Part shown: positions 44,481 through 53,715 of the stretch, piece by piece
Layout of the letters: every line of letters begins with the position of its first letter
Numbering within the stretch: the first letter of the stretch is position 1
DNA from: Burkholderia sp. Bp9142
GTDB lineage: Bacteria > Pseudomonadota > Gammaproteobacteria > Burkholderiales > Burkholderiaceae
Reading direction: 5' to 3'
DNA length: 64,000 nt
Assembly (NCBI RefSeq): GCF_003853415.1
Contig: NZ_QTPP01000046.1
Coordinates: 1 to 64,000, forward strand
The notes under the pieces: model-generated
What the model was told of the DNA's origin: nothing
The model's database searches: none
Seen by the model: the letters and a program-made list of their open reading frames with translations, nothing else
Position numbers and translations under genes: made by a program

Positions 44481-46048
44481 GCGAGCCTCCGGCGCTCGAC
44501 AAGCACAGCAATCGGTGCCTTCGGCCCGTGGAACCCCGAATATTTGGCCTTACTGTGCAAGTCTCCTAAGCCTGGCAAGGCTTTCCACGGAGGTGAGTAC
44601 CTACTCACAAGCACTCAAACGTAGAAACTTATGGGAGGAAATCCCCGTTTTCGGGGGAAAGGTATCCGCCTATGGGACCCAAAAATGGCCACTGCGGCCC
44701 ATCTTCCATCCGGGATTACCCGCAAACGACGGTCGCGACGCGTGGCACAGGAATATCGGCGGCTTTCGTCACTGCAGTGAGAAATCGCCGGAATCCATCC
44801 GCGAGCGGATTTTTTGGCGTCTGTGCCGGGGCTTCCGTGGAGAAGTCTTCGGCTATCACGTGTCGGTCTGTCTGGCACTTTTTCAATCGCAGGCCTGTGC
44901 CCTGACGAAATTACCCGCGTTGCTCCAGTCATTCGACCTCACAGTTTTCTACCTTTCGACCGGTACCGGAATCGGTACCGTGTCTCGATCGGCGAAACGG
45001 CGATCGCGGGCGGTCAATCACGGCAATCCCTGCATTGCCCCGAACGTGAGGCGGTCGTCGCCAACAACGCTCACCCTCGTCAGATCCGCGCTCGAATCCC
45101 GAACATCCTCACCGTTGGAAGAGGTCGAGTCCTGTAAAAGCTCACCGACAAGGCGCTCCCCGGACGGGCAAACGGTCCGCTAGACGCCTCTGCGCCATAT
45201 GCGCTCACCCAATTGAAAAGCTGTGACATCTGCGCGCAATGCCGGACGTGCCGGCGTTCTCGTCGCACAGGCTCAAGACTCTTTTCGACGCCGGTGCGAT
45301 GACGAACCTCGCGTATTCGCACATCCAAACGATCGTGTGATGTTTGCGCGCAATCGTGAATGGATTCCGATCGATGCGTTCACCTTGTGCGCGATGACGT
45401 CTCTGCCGGCGAACGTCCTATCCCATAAGTGGTGACGAAAAGTGCCGAACAGGTAACCATGCATGCAGCGAGCGGTTACCCGATCGTTCGCGCCTCATCG
45501 TGTGGACGTGCAGGGGATCGCGCCGGACTCGACACCGAACGAATCGTGGTCGTTTATGGGATGAACTGCGATTCGCGCAGCCGCGAATCGCAACTTGGCA
45601 CACAGGTCTGCGATTCCGTGGGTGATCCCGTTCATGAAGCGCTGATCACGTTGCGCGAGCGGCGGATTCCACGGGTGAAACAGCCAGCGTCATGCGCGTG
45701 CACGACCTGCCGGAACGGATCTCATCGTCACCGGCAACCTGCATCGGATCGACGGAACAATCCGGTTCATCACACGGTTGCCCGCGATCATGCGCGTCGC
45801 GTGATGCCGCGAGCGCGGTGCATCGTTGTGGTCCCGGCGACACGAGGATCGGACGAATGCGTGGTACATGTCACGACGCGACGTATCCCATACGTGTATC
45901 CCCAAGAATGTGTTCACGATGACGCCACGTTTTTCACAACGCGGTTATGATGCAAAGGCCCTGATCGCGACATGAAGACCGACCAGGGGCAGGGGCGGTA
46001 TCTCGATCTACTTTCATTCCGTGATTAATCAGAAAAGAGAGTTCAGCG
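44481..46048. other. gene-free stretch beyond the origin
   Basis: About 1.5 kb in which open frames lack recognisable domains, codon bias and ribosome binding sites. A degenerate iteron, CCCATAAGTGGTGACG, is at 45422-45437. The stretch may hold origin-accessory DNA or decayed genes. Confidence 0.45.
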
Positions 46049-46375
46049 ATGCGAATCCAGATCAGAAAACTCACGCTGGCTGCTACGGCAGCCGCCTTCC
46101 TCTTCGGCTCGGCGGCTCCGGTGTTCGCGCAGACCGACGCCAGTGCACCGGCCGCATCGGCCGCTCAGGATGCGAAGGCCGCGAAGCGTGAAGCGCACAA
46201 GGCAGCACGAGCAAAACGCAAAGCCGAACACAAGGCGGCCCGCGCGAAGAATACCGCCGAACTGAAGAAACTCGAAGACGCTGGTTACAAGCCGGCGGCC
46301 AACGATCCGAACTATCCGCAGAACCTGCAGAATGCGCAGAAGAAGGCGGGCGAAGCCGCTGGCGCAAGCCAGTAA
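46049..46375 (+). CDS. DUF4148 secreted protein
   Basis: The 108-residue protein has a signal peptide ending PVFAQ (cleavage near residue 28), then a long Lys/Ala/Glu-rich helix, then the DUF4148 motif ELKKLEDAGYKPAANDPNYP at the C-terminus. Burkholderia genomes hold many such small exported proteins of unknown role. A strong hairpin follows its stop. Confidence 0.85.
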   Translation: MRIQIRKLTLAATAAAFLFGSAAPVFAQTDASAPAASAAQDAKAAKREAHKAARAKRKAEHKAARAKNTAELKKLEDAGYKPAANDPNYPQNLQNAQKKAGEAAGASQ

Positions 46376-46390
46376 GCGTCCTCCACGACC

Positions 46391-46414
46391 CAAACCCCGG
46401 CTCGAGCCGGGGTT
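46391..46414 (+). terminator. terminator of the DUF4148 gene
   Basis: AAACCCCGGC and GCCGGGGTTT form a perfect 10-bp stem around a TCGA loop, starting 16 bases after the stop codon. The stem ends in T residues but no long T-run follows. Confidence 0.75.
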
Positions 46415-46693
46415 TGTCGTTTGTGCTGCGAAAACGCGATACGCGTCCGGGCACCGTGCAGGTATCGTATGCGTATTGATTGATTCGGTATCCTGCGTTT
46501 CTTGGGTGGGCAAGTCGACATGCACTCTCCATGAATGAACGCGGTGTTCTGCATGTTCATTCAAAAAGGAATCCTACGGAATATAAAAATCGCCGGATGA
46601 ATCACGAGGCAATAAAACGTTCATGCACGAGCAATACGTGCCGGCGCACGGCGCTCGAAACCCGCACCAACTGATCGGCCGCAGCCGACATGA

Positions 46694-47596
46694 TCAGCGC
46701 CGCGCGTCCGCCGCCGCATTCCCCGTCGTTTTCAGCCAGTCCTTGAATGCCCGCACGGCTTCGTCCTCCGCGCGCGCGTCCGCCACGTAGGCGAAATAGC
46801 GCCACGGCGGCAGCGCCGGTTCGCTGAACGGTTGTACCAGCCGGCCTTCGGCAATGTCGTCGGCGACGAGCGCGATCGGCCCCATCGCGACGCCGAGGCC
46901 GTCGAGCGCGCCTTGCAGCGTCAGATAGAAATGCTCGAGCGTGAGCGAGTGCCGCGGCACCAGATTCGCGTGGCCGGCGGCCGCGAGCCATTCGGGCCAC
47001 ATGCCGGGATAGGTTGCCGCATGCAGCAGCGTGAAGCCGGCGAGATCGGCTGGGGTACGCAGTGGCCGGCCCTCGAGCAGCTTCGGTGCGCACACGGGCA
47101 ACCGGACTTCGGACAGGAATTCCTCGGCCACGTACCCGTCGATTGCCTGCGGGCCCCCGCGGACGATCAGGTCGACCTTGTCGCGCAACTTCTCGATCGG
47201 CTCGTTCGACGTCGACAGCCGCACCTCGATGGCCGGATGGGCAACCTGGAACGACGACAGCTTCGGCACGAGCCAGCGCAGCGAAAACGTCGCGGGCGCG
47301 CTGACGCGCAGCACGCGCTGCTGTCCCTGGCCGAAATGCTGCGCGGTGGCGAGCGCGATCCGGTCGAACGATGCGCCGACCTCGGCGAGGTACGCGCGAC
47401 CGGCATCGGTCAGCTCGACCCGCCGGTTGTGCCGTTCGAACAGCGGCCGGCCGAGCCAGGTCTCCAGTTGCTGTACATGCCGGCTGATCGCGCCATGTGT
47501 CACGCACAGCTCGTCGGCGGCAAGCGTGAAACTGCCGAGCCGGGCCGCGGCTTCGAACGCGCGCAGCGAATTCAATGGAGGGAGTCGTCGGGCCAT
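46694..47596 (-). CDS. LysR-family regulator (GcvA-like), divergent from purA
   Basis: The 300-residue protein starts MARRLPPLNSLRAFEAAARL, the GcvA-type LysR N-terminus. The helix-turn-helix includes ADELCVTHGAISRHVQQLET and the effector domain follows. It is divergent from a purA-like gene with about 140 bases between the starts, so it may control that gene. Confidence 0.9.
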   Translation of the reverse strand: MARRLPPLNSLRAFEAAARLGSFTLAADELCVTHGAISRHVQQLETWLGRPLFERHNRRVELTDAGRAYLAEVGASFDRIALATAQHFGQGQQRVLRVSAPATFSLRWLVPKLSSFQVAHPAIEVRLSTSNEPIEKLRDKVDLIVRGGPQAIDGYVAEEFLSEVRLPVCAPKLLEGRPLRTPADLAGFTLLHAATYPGMWPEWLAAAGHANLVPRHSLTLEHFYLTLQGALDGLGVAMGPIALVADDIAEGRLVQPFSEPALPPWRYFAYVADARAEDEAVRAFKDWLKTTGNAAADARR

Positions 47597-47736
47597 TCGT
47601 CGTTTCGCGTGAATTTTACTCACACGGATGCTCAGATTTAATCGTTTGATCGGGCGATCCGGCTCCGCCAATATGGCACACAAACGGCCGATGCGGCCGG
47701 AATATGTGTCTGGATTTCTCACATGGAGCATGGAGC

Positions 47737-49032
47737 ATGCCGAACGTGGTGGTAGTGGGCGCCCAATGGGGCGACGAAGGCAAGGGGCGCGTCGTGGACT
47801 GGCTGGCGGCGCAGGCCGATCTCGTCGCCCGCTACAACGGCGGCCACAACGCGGGCCATACGCTGGTCGTCGGCGACAAGACGTACAAGCTCGCGCTGCT
47901 GCCGAGCGGCATCGTGCGCGGCAAGCGCGGCGTGATCGGCAACGGCGTGGCGCTCGATCCGGAGGCGCTGCTGGCCGAGATCGGGCGAATGGCCGAACTC
48001 GGGCTGTCGGTGACGCCGGACAATCTGTCGATCGCGGAGAACGCCACGCTGGTCCTGCCGATTCACCGTGCGATCGACGAGGCACAGGAGCGCCTGCGTC
48101 GCGAACCCATCGGCACCACGCTGCGCGGGATCGGGCCGGCGTACGAGGACAAGGTCGGGCGCCGAGGGCTGCGGGTCGCCGATCTGGCGGAACCGGGCCG
48201 GCTTGCCGAGAAGCTCGACGTGCTGGTCGATCACCACAATGCATGGTTTCGCGGCCTGGGGCTCGAGCCGTGCTCGCGCGATGCGATGCTGGCAACGCTG
48301 CTCGACATCGCGCCGAAGATCCTGCCGTTCGTGCGTCCCGTGTGGGCCGACCTCAACGACGCGAACGACCGCAGCGAGCGCATCCTGTTCGAGGGCTCGC
48401 AGGCCGTGATGCTCGACATCGACTGGGGCACGTATCCGTTCGTGACGTCGTCGGGCACCGTCGCATCGGCCGCGGCGGCCGGCACGGGCCTCGGCGCGTC
48501 GAAACTCGGCCACGTGCTGGGCGTGACCAAGGCATACGCGACGCGCGTCGGCGGCGGCCCGTTCCTCACCGAACTGAACGACGCCACCGGCGAAACGCTG
48601 CGCGCGCGGGGGCAGGAGTTCGGCGTCAACACCGGCCGCCCGCGCCGCTGCGGATGGCTCGATGCCGCGCAGTTGCGGCAGGCCGTCCGGATCTCGGGGA
48701 TCGATTCGCTCGCGCTCACCAAGCTCGACGTGCTCGACGGCTTCGCGTCGATCGAGCTGTGCGTCGGCTACGCACTCGACGGTGCACGCGTCGACCATCT
48801 GCCCGCGAGTCTCGATGCGCAGTCGCGCGCGACACCCGTCTACGAAACCTTCGCCGGATGGGACGGCACCGTGAAGGGCGTGCGCGAGCGTGCGGCGTTG
48901 CCGCGTGCCGCGCAGGATTTCATCGCGCGCGTCGAGGCGGTCGCGGACGTGCCCGTGTCGATGATCACGACCGGTGCCGAGCGCGACGACACGATCGTGC
49001 TGAGCAACCCGTTCGAGCGGGCCCGAGCGTGA
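47737..49032 (+). CDS. purA: adenylosuccinate synthetase (accessory copy)
   Basis: The 431-residue protein has all the main motifs: GAQWGDEGKG (10-17) with the catalytic Asp13, NGGHNAGHT with His41, GTTLRGIGPAY, EGSQAVMLDIDWGTYPFVT and VGGGPFLTEL. It joins IMP and aspartate with GTP. ATG 47737 is preceded by GGAG. Its location on an accessory replicon beside a LysR gene suggests a second, conditionally expressed copy. Confidence 0.9.
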   Translation: MPNVVVVGAQWGDEGKGRVVDWLAAQADLVARYNGGHNAGHTLVVGDKTYKLALLPSGIVRGKRGVIGNGVALDPEALLAEIGRMAELGLSVTPDNLSIAENATLVLPIHRAIDEAQERLRREPIGTTLRGIGPAYEDKVGRRGLRVADLAEPGRLAEKLDVLVDHHNAWFRGLGLEPCSRDAMLATLLDIAPKILPFVRPVWADLNDANDRSERILFEGSQAVMLDIDWGTYPFVTSSGTVASAAAAGTGLGASKLGHVLGVTKAYATRVGGGPFLTELNDATGETLRARGQEFGVNTGRPRRCGWLDAAQLRQAVRISGIDSLALTKLDVLDGFASIELCVGYALDGARVDHLPASLDAQSRATPVYETFAGWDGTVKGVRERAALPRAAQDFIARVEAVADVPVSMITTGAERDDTIVLSNPFERARA

Positions 49033-49262
49033 CGCGGCACGCGCAATGCGTGCCCGGCGGGTCGCCGCCGTGCGGCCTGCACCGATCCGGTGCCGCTCGT
49101 CCGGCAGCATGCTTGTCGCGTGAATGAGGGTTCGCCGCTGCGGCACACGGCAAACTGGACACGCCTGCACCGCTGCGGTACTGTTCCGCACAATTCGCGC
49201 CAGACCGGACCGTGCCGGGGCGGGCGCCGCTGCAAAGCGATTTCAATCCCGGGGACATGTCG

Positions 49263-50204
49263 ATGGACACGTTACAGATGATGCGCATTTTCTCCCGGGT
49301 GGCGGAGGAGGGCAGCTTCACGAGCGCGGCCCAACGCCTCGACATCACCACCGCCTACGCATCGCGTTCGGTCGCGCAACTCGAAACGCACCTGCGTACG
49401 CGTCTGCTCAACCGGAGCACGCGCCGCATCGCATTGACCGATGCCGGACAGCGCTATCTCGACCGGTGCCAGCGCATCCTCGCCTATATCGACGAAGCGG
49501 AAGCCGAGGCGGCCGACGCGCAGGCGAAGCCGTCAGGGCGGCTGCATGTGCACGCGACGACAAGTTTCGGCCAGGCCTACCTGGTGCCCGCGGTCGTGCG
49601 ATACCGGCAGCGCTACCCGTCGGTGGCGGTCGAGCTCACGCTGTCGCAGCACGTGCCCGACATCATCGACGAAGGCTACGACGTGTCGCTGCAACTGAGC
49701 GCGGCGGAATTGCCGGATTCGGGGCTGGTGTCGCAGCGGCTCGGTGATGTGCACAGCGTGCTGTGCGCGTCGCCCGCGTACCTGAAGGAGCGCGGCACGC
49801 CGCGCACCGTGCGCGATCTCGAATCACATGCGTGCCTGCAGATCGTCACGTCGATATTTCCGCGCGACCGCTGGCATCTCGACGGCCCTGACGGTCGCGA
49901 GACGTTCGACCTGCCGCTGCCGGATTTCCAGGTCAACATCGCAGACGCGCTCGGCGCCGCGCTGCGCGCCGGCCTCGGGATCGGCTCATTGCCGATGTCG
50001 ACCGCGGTGCCCGCGCTCGCGAGCGGCGCGCTGGTTCGCGTGTTGCCCGAGTATCGGCTGCAGAAGCTGACGGTCTACACGATGTACGCATCGCGCCAGT
50101 ACCTCGACGCGAAGATCCGGACGTTCGTCGATTTCCTGCGGGAATGCGTGCCTGAAATGCTGGCCGCCGACGAGGCGGCGCTGCGCGGTTCCTGCGAGTC
50201 CTGA
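49263..50204 (+). CDS. LysR-family transcriptional regulator
   Basis: The protein has about 313 residues and opens MDTLQMMRIFSRVAEEGSFT, with the helix-turn-helix SAAQRLDITTAYASRSVAQL. The C-terminal domain is of the CrgA-like LysR branch (VNIADALGAALRAGLGIGSLP). ATG 49263 is favoured because GGGGAC lies seven bases upstream; ATG 49257 is also possible. The dienelactone hydrolase gene downstream is on the opposite strand and convergent. Confidence 0.88.
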   Translation: MDTLQMMRIFSRVAEEGSFTSAAQRLDITTAYASRSVAQLETHLRTRLLNRSTRRIALTDAGQRYLDRCQRILAYIDEAEAEAADAQAKPSGRLHVHATTSFGQAYLVPAVVRYRQRYPSVAVELTLSQHVPDIIDEGYDVSLQLSAAELPDSGLVSQRLGDVHSVLCASPAYLKERGTPRTVRDLESHACLQIVTSIFPRDRWHLDGPDGRETFDLPLPDFQVNIADALGAALRAGLGIGSLPMSTAVPALASGALVRVLPEYRLQKLTVYTMYASRQYLDAKIRTFVDFLRECVPEMLAADEAALRGSCES

Positions 50205-50451
50205 GCGCGAGTGGGCAACGTGTGCCGGGTCGATTGACGTGGCACACGTCAGGTCGTTCATGAATCGACGTTGGTCCGTATCAGATACTTCGCATACCGA
50301 ATTTGATTCCGAAGACGATTCGACGCGACGTCTCCAATCGGTTGCATCGCTCGATGCATGCCCCGCCGGGCGGGCATCCTGCCGAACGCGTCGACGTCAG
50401 CCAGGCGGCGGTGCCGTCGCTCGCGTAGCGAATTCGTACCCGTAAACGACG

Positions 50452-50480
50452 ACGCCACGGATGCAGGTCCGTGGCGTTTT
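50452..50480 (+). terminator. intrinsic terminator downstream of the LysR gene
   Basis: ACGCCACGGA (50452-50461) pairs with TCCGTGGCGT (50468-50477) around a six-base loop, followed by TTT. It lies about 250 bases after the LysR stop and 50 bases from the convergent hydrolase stop, and may serve both. Confidence 0.7.
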
Positions 50481-50527
50481 GCATTCCGTGCATCGCTGCA
50501 CGGCAGCGGCGGGTGCCCGCTGCGATA

Positions 50528-51241
50528 TTACTGCTGCTTGCCCCAGAGCGTGCGCCCGAAGAACGTGAGCGTGCGATCCCACGCGATCTGCGACCACACC
50601 GGATCGAACTGCGTGCCGCCGATGCGGCCGGGGCCGACGGCCGTTTCGTTCGCGAACGCGTGATGCGCGAGATAGCGGTGGAATTCGATGTCGACCTTCG
50701 CATCGGTCAGCTTCTTCTCCAGCGCATCGACCTGGTCGATCGTGAAGAACGCATCCTGCGTACCCCAGTGACCTATCAGCGGCACCTTGATCTTCGATGG
50801 ATCGAGGTAGTCGAGCGGAGGGAAGCCGTACCACGTGACGCCGGCATCCGCATCGGCGAACTGCAGCGACAGCAGCGTGAGTGCGCCGCCCATGCAGAAA
50901 CCGGTGACCGCCACGCGCGACGCGCGCGACTTCAGGTATTGCACCGCGCCGGGTATGTCCTGCGACGCGGCGTCGCCGAAATCGAGGCCGGTCATCAGGT
51001 GATGGGCTTCTTCCTCCTCGACCGTCGACTTGCCGCGATACAGGTCGGGCACGAGCGCGAAGTAGCCGCAGCGCGCGAGGCGATCGGCGACGCCGCGGAT
51101 CTGGTCATTGAGACCCCACCACTCCTGGATGACGACGACCGCGGGTGCACCTTCGGTCTTTTCCGGCGTGGCGAGGTAGCCCTGCAGTTCCTGGCCGTCC
51201 GGGCGGCGAAACGTGATCATGGAACCGGATGTTTGAGACAT
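50528..51241 (-). CDS. dienelactone hydrolase family protein
   Basis: The 237-residue alpha/beta hydrolase has the Cys-Asp-His triad of dienelactone hydrolases: Cys116 in TGFCMGGALT, Asp163 in HWGTQDAFFT and His194 in YLAHHAFANET. Glu40 in VIQEWWGLN is also family-specific. Relatives open dienelactone to maleylacetate in chloroaromatic breakdown. ATG 51241 follows AAGGAGC. No other ring-cleavage genes are nearby. Confidence 0.88.
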   Translation of the reverse strand: MSQTSGSMITFRRPDGQELQGYLATPEKTEGAPAVVVIQEWWGLNDQIRGVADRLARCGYFALVPDLYRGKSTVEEEEAHHLMTGLDFGDAASQDIPGAVQYLKSRASRVAVTGFCMGGALTLLSLQFADADAGVTWYGFPPLDYLDPSKIKVPLIGHWGTQDAFFTIDQVDALEKKLTDAKVDIEFHRYLAHHAFANETAVGPGRIGGTQFDPVWSQIAWDRTLTFFGRTLWGKQQ

Positions 51242-51472
51242 GAAACCGCTCCTTGTCGAAAAATGCGATGAGTGCGGCATCGGGTCGGCCAGCGAGTGCG
51301 GTATGCCCCGGTGACTCGAGGCTTCGCTCGCGTTCGCTTCGGCCGGCGCCGACCACGCGGCCATTCTATGCGCAAACGCCGGCGGTCTGCGTGAACGGTG
51401 CGCGGCGGTGGCCGATTCGCGCTCGCGGATCGATCGTGCTTCGTGCACCGCGCATGTCGCATGCGCCGAAAA

Positions 51473-51512
51473 CGCAACACCCCGCCCCGATGAACGGGAG
51501 CGGGGTGTTGCG
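51473..51512 (-). terminator. terminator of the second DUF4148 gene
   Basis: CGCAACACCCCGC (51473-51485) and GCGGGGTGTTGCG (51500-51512) form a perfect 13-bp stem. It lies about 40 bases after the stop of the minus-strand DUF4148 gene. Confidence 0.75.
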
Positions 51513-51554
51513 TCGGCAGCGGGCGTATCGCGGGTCGCGTCGCGTGCGGCGGTC

Positions 51555-51866
51555 TTACTGACCGAAATAGACCGAGTCGCGAGCGTTCTGCTTGACCGCG
51601 ATCGCGCGGCCTGCGCGCACGCCGGCGGCGGCCTGCGCGCCGTAACCCGTTGCGTCGCTGTTCGTCACCCTTGCCTGCGCGGTCTGCAGTGCATTCGGAT
51701 AGTGGACGTCGGACACTTCCGGCTTGTACCCGGCCTGTTCGAGCTGGACGAGTTCTGCGCGGACCTGGGCGCGCGTCAGTTGGCCCGACGGGTTCGACTG
51801 AGCGAATGCGCCAAACGATGCGGACAGGGCGGTGGCAGCGGCGATTGCGTAGATGAACGACTTCAT
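51555..51866 (-). CDS. DUF4148 secreted protein
   Basis: The 103-residue protein has a signal peptide ending GAFAQS and the DUF4148 core LTRAQVRAELVQLEQAGYKP followed by DVHYPNALQTAQARV. ATG 51866 follows GGAGG. It is the more typical of the two DUF4148 proteins in the window. Role unknown. Confidence 0.87.
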   Translation of the reverse strand: MKSFIYAIAAATALSASFGAFAQSNPSGQLTRAQVRAELVQLEQAGYKPEVSDVHYPNALQTAQARVTNSDATGYGAQAAAGVRAGRAIAVKQNARDSVYFGQ

Positions 51867-52146
51867 GATGACCTCCGGTTTTCGTAGATTTCGCGCTTCG
51901 CTTGTTGCGTCGAGCGGTTGATTGCATCGTAGCGATCGCGATACCGGTCGGAAATAGCCGTTCCAGCGAATAATTATTGCAACTGGGTAAACGATTCGCG
52001 GGGAAAGCGGAGGTTTTGTCTGATGATTTCGGGCGTGGCGGATTGTCGTCACGCGTATCGCATCATTCCTCGACAACCGCCCGTCCGATCGTCGGCGTAG
52101 GCCGGCTGATCGGGTTCCAGTTTGCCGGTGGTTATTCATTAGAAAA

Positions 52147-52162
52147 ATTGTTACGTGACAAC
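52147..52162. promoter_or_regulatory. isolated parS-like site (TTGTTACGTGACAA core)
   Basis: One core mismatch from TTGTCACGTGACAA. It lies about 11.8 kb beyond the main cluster and 225 bases upstream of the toxin-antitoxin operon. It could be a distal ParB nucleation site. Confidence 0.6.
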
Positions 52163-52386
52163 CACATGACGTCAGCGAGTGACGTTATATGCTGGATTTC
52201 GCCATCCCCGCACCAGGGCGAATCTTCGATTCGCACCAGCCCCGACAATGCGTGACGGGACGGGGCGGCGAGCGGAAGCCGTTCCGCCGACACTCGCAAC
52301 CGAGCGCCATCGAACCGCCGACGACTCGATCCACCAGCATTCGGCAAAACGCCTATAATGATTGGGCAAATTGCCGGAGAAGAATC

Positions 52387-52842
52387 ATGAGCACGATCGC
52401 GTTTCACCCTTCGGGCGTCGCGCATCCGCGTCAGGCCGAATTCACGATACTCGAGCAACTGCTCGCGATTCGCGTGCGCTCGGGCGCCGATCTCGCCGAG
52501 CTGGCGAGCGCGCGTGTCGACGTCGCGGTGATCGATCGGCTGTCGGAGCGCGGCCTGAAGTCGGACGAACTCGCCTTCATCATTCCGCGGCGCACGCTGA
52601 GCCATCGCCGCCAGGCGCATGAGCGCCTGTCGCCGGAGGAGTCCGACAAGGCGATCCGGCTGGCGCGTATCGTCGCGCAGGCGACGGCCACGTTCGGCGA
52701 CCAGGACAAGGCGATGGCGTGGCTGCGCAACGGGCTCCAGCGCTTCGGCGGCCGCACGTCGCTCGACATGTCGAGCACCGAGCACGGCGCGCGACTCGTC
52801 GAAGAAGTCCTCACGCAGATCGACGAGGGGTACTTCGCTTGA
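52387..52842 (+). CDS. MbcA/Xre-type antitoxin (DUF2384)
   Basis: The 151-residue protein has an N-terminal helix-turn-helix-like part (LSERGLKSDELAFIIPRRTL, SHRRQAHERLSPEESDKAIR). The C-terminal toxin-binding domain has ATFGDQDKAMAWLRNGLQRF and the ending EHGARLVEEVLTQIDEGYFA. It is the usual partner of RES toxins. ATG 52387 follows CCGGAGAAG. It should neutralise the toxin encoded next and repress the operon. Confidence 0.9.
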   Translation: MSTIAFHPSGVAHPRQAEFTILEQLLAIRVRSGADLAELASARVDVAVIDRLSERGLKSDELAFIIPRRTLSHRRQAHERLSPEESDKAIRLARIVAQATATFGDQDKAMAWLRNGLQRFGGRTSLDMSSTEHGARLVEEVLTQIDEGYFA

Positions 52843-53324
52843 CGACGCTGTGGCGAATCAGCAATTACGCCGACCTGAAAGGCATCGGCGGATTGCGGGC
52901 CGGCGGGCGCTGGCATTTTGCCGGGCAGCCCGTCGTCTACCTCGCCGAGCATCCGGCGCTCGCGCTGCTCGAGACGCTCGTTCATTTCGAAATCGCCACC
53001 GTTGCGCAATTGCCGAGCGGATACCAGTTGCTGCGCGTCGAGGTGCCTGAGTCGGTGGACGTTGCCGAGATCGCGGAAGGCGATGCACCGGCCGACTGGC
53101 GAGAGAACGTCGACTGGACCCGCAGCGCCGGCACCGAGTGGCTGCACACGCAGCCGAGCGCGCTGCTGCGCGTACCGAGCGTCGTCGTGCCGCACGCGCA
53201 CAACTTCCTGTTGAATCCGCTGCACCCGGCCGCATCGGACATCCGCATCGCGGAAGTCATGCAGTCACCGTACGACAGCCGGATTCTGCGGCTGATCCAG
53301 CCGAACAAGCGCGAACGGGGCTGA
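52839..53324 (+). CDS. RES-domain toxin (NAD+-degrading family)
   Basis: The 161-residue protein begins at TTG 52839, overlapping the antitoxin stop in TTGA, so translation is coupled. RES motifs seen are LWRISNYADLKGIGGLRAGG, RWHFAGQPVVYLAEHPALAL and LETLVHFEI, with the conserved Arg, Tyr and Glu. Relatives kill or arrest cells by degrading NAD+. The rare start codon may keep toxin levels low relative to antitoxin. Confidence 0.9.
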   Translation: MTTLWRISNYADLKGIGGLRAGGRWHFAGQPVVYLAEHPALALLETLVHFEIATVAQLPSGYQLLRVEVPESVDVAEIAEGDAPADWRENVDWTRSAGTEWLHTQPSALLRVPSVVVPHAHNFLLNPLHPAASDIRIAEVMQSPYDSRILRLIQPNKRERG

Positions 53325-53715
53325 TCGGCGGCATCGCGTACACGACGCCGCCCCGCGTTCGCGCGCGGCGCGATCCGCGGCCGCATCGGGCGCCGGCGTC
53401 TGCCGGATTCGCGTGACCGTTCGCGCGCTGGCGAGGCCAGGCATCGCGCTGACATCGGCATGCGCAAGGCCGTCTAGCATCCGGCCGCGCGGGCAATCAC
53501 GCCGTCAATGCGCGGTATGCGTCTCGGCATTTCCCTCGAGAGGATCGCGAGCCGGTTCAATCACGTTGCATGCACAACTGCCGGTTACCTCGCCCCATTC
53601 CCTTGTTGCGCAAAAAAATCCGTTCGTGGGACTATCGATCGCATCGCCCGCCCGCCGAGGGGCGCGCAGGCAGCGTGACGCACATCGCAACGACCGACAA
53701 GAATCCCGAGAGACT

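Noticed and set aside
44440-45183. 247-aa plus-strand frame next to the origin
   Set aside because: It begins inside an iteron, has no Shine-Dalgarno and no recognisable domain, and its codon use is unlike the real genes.
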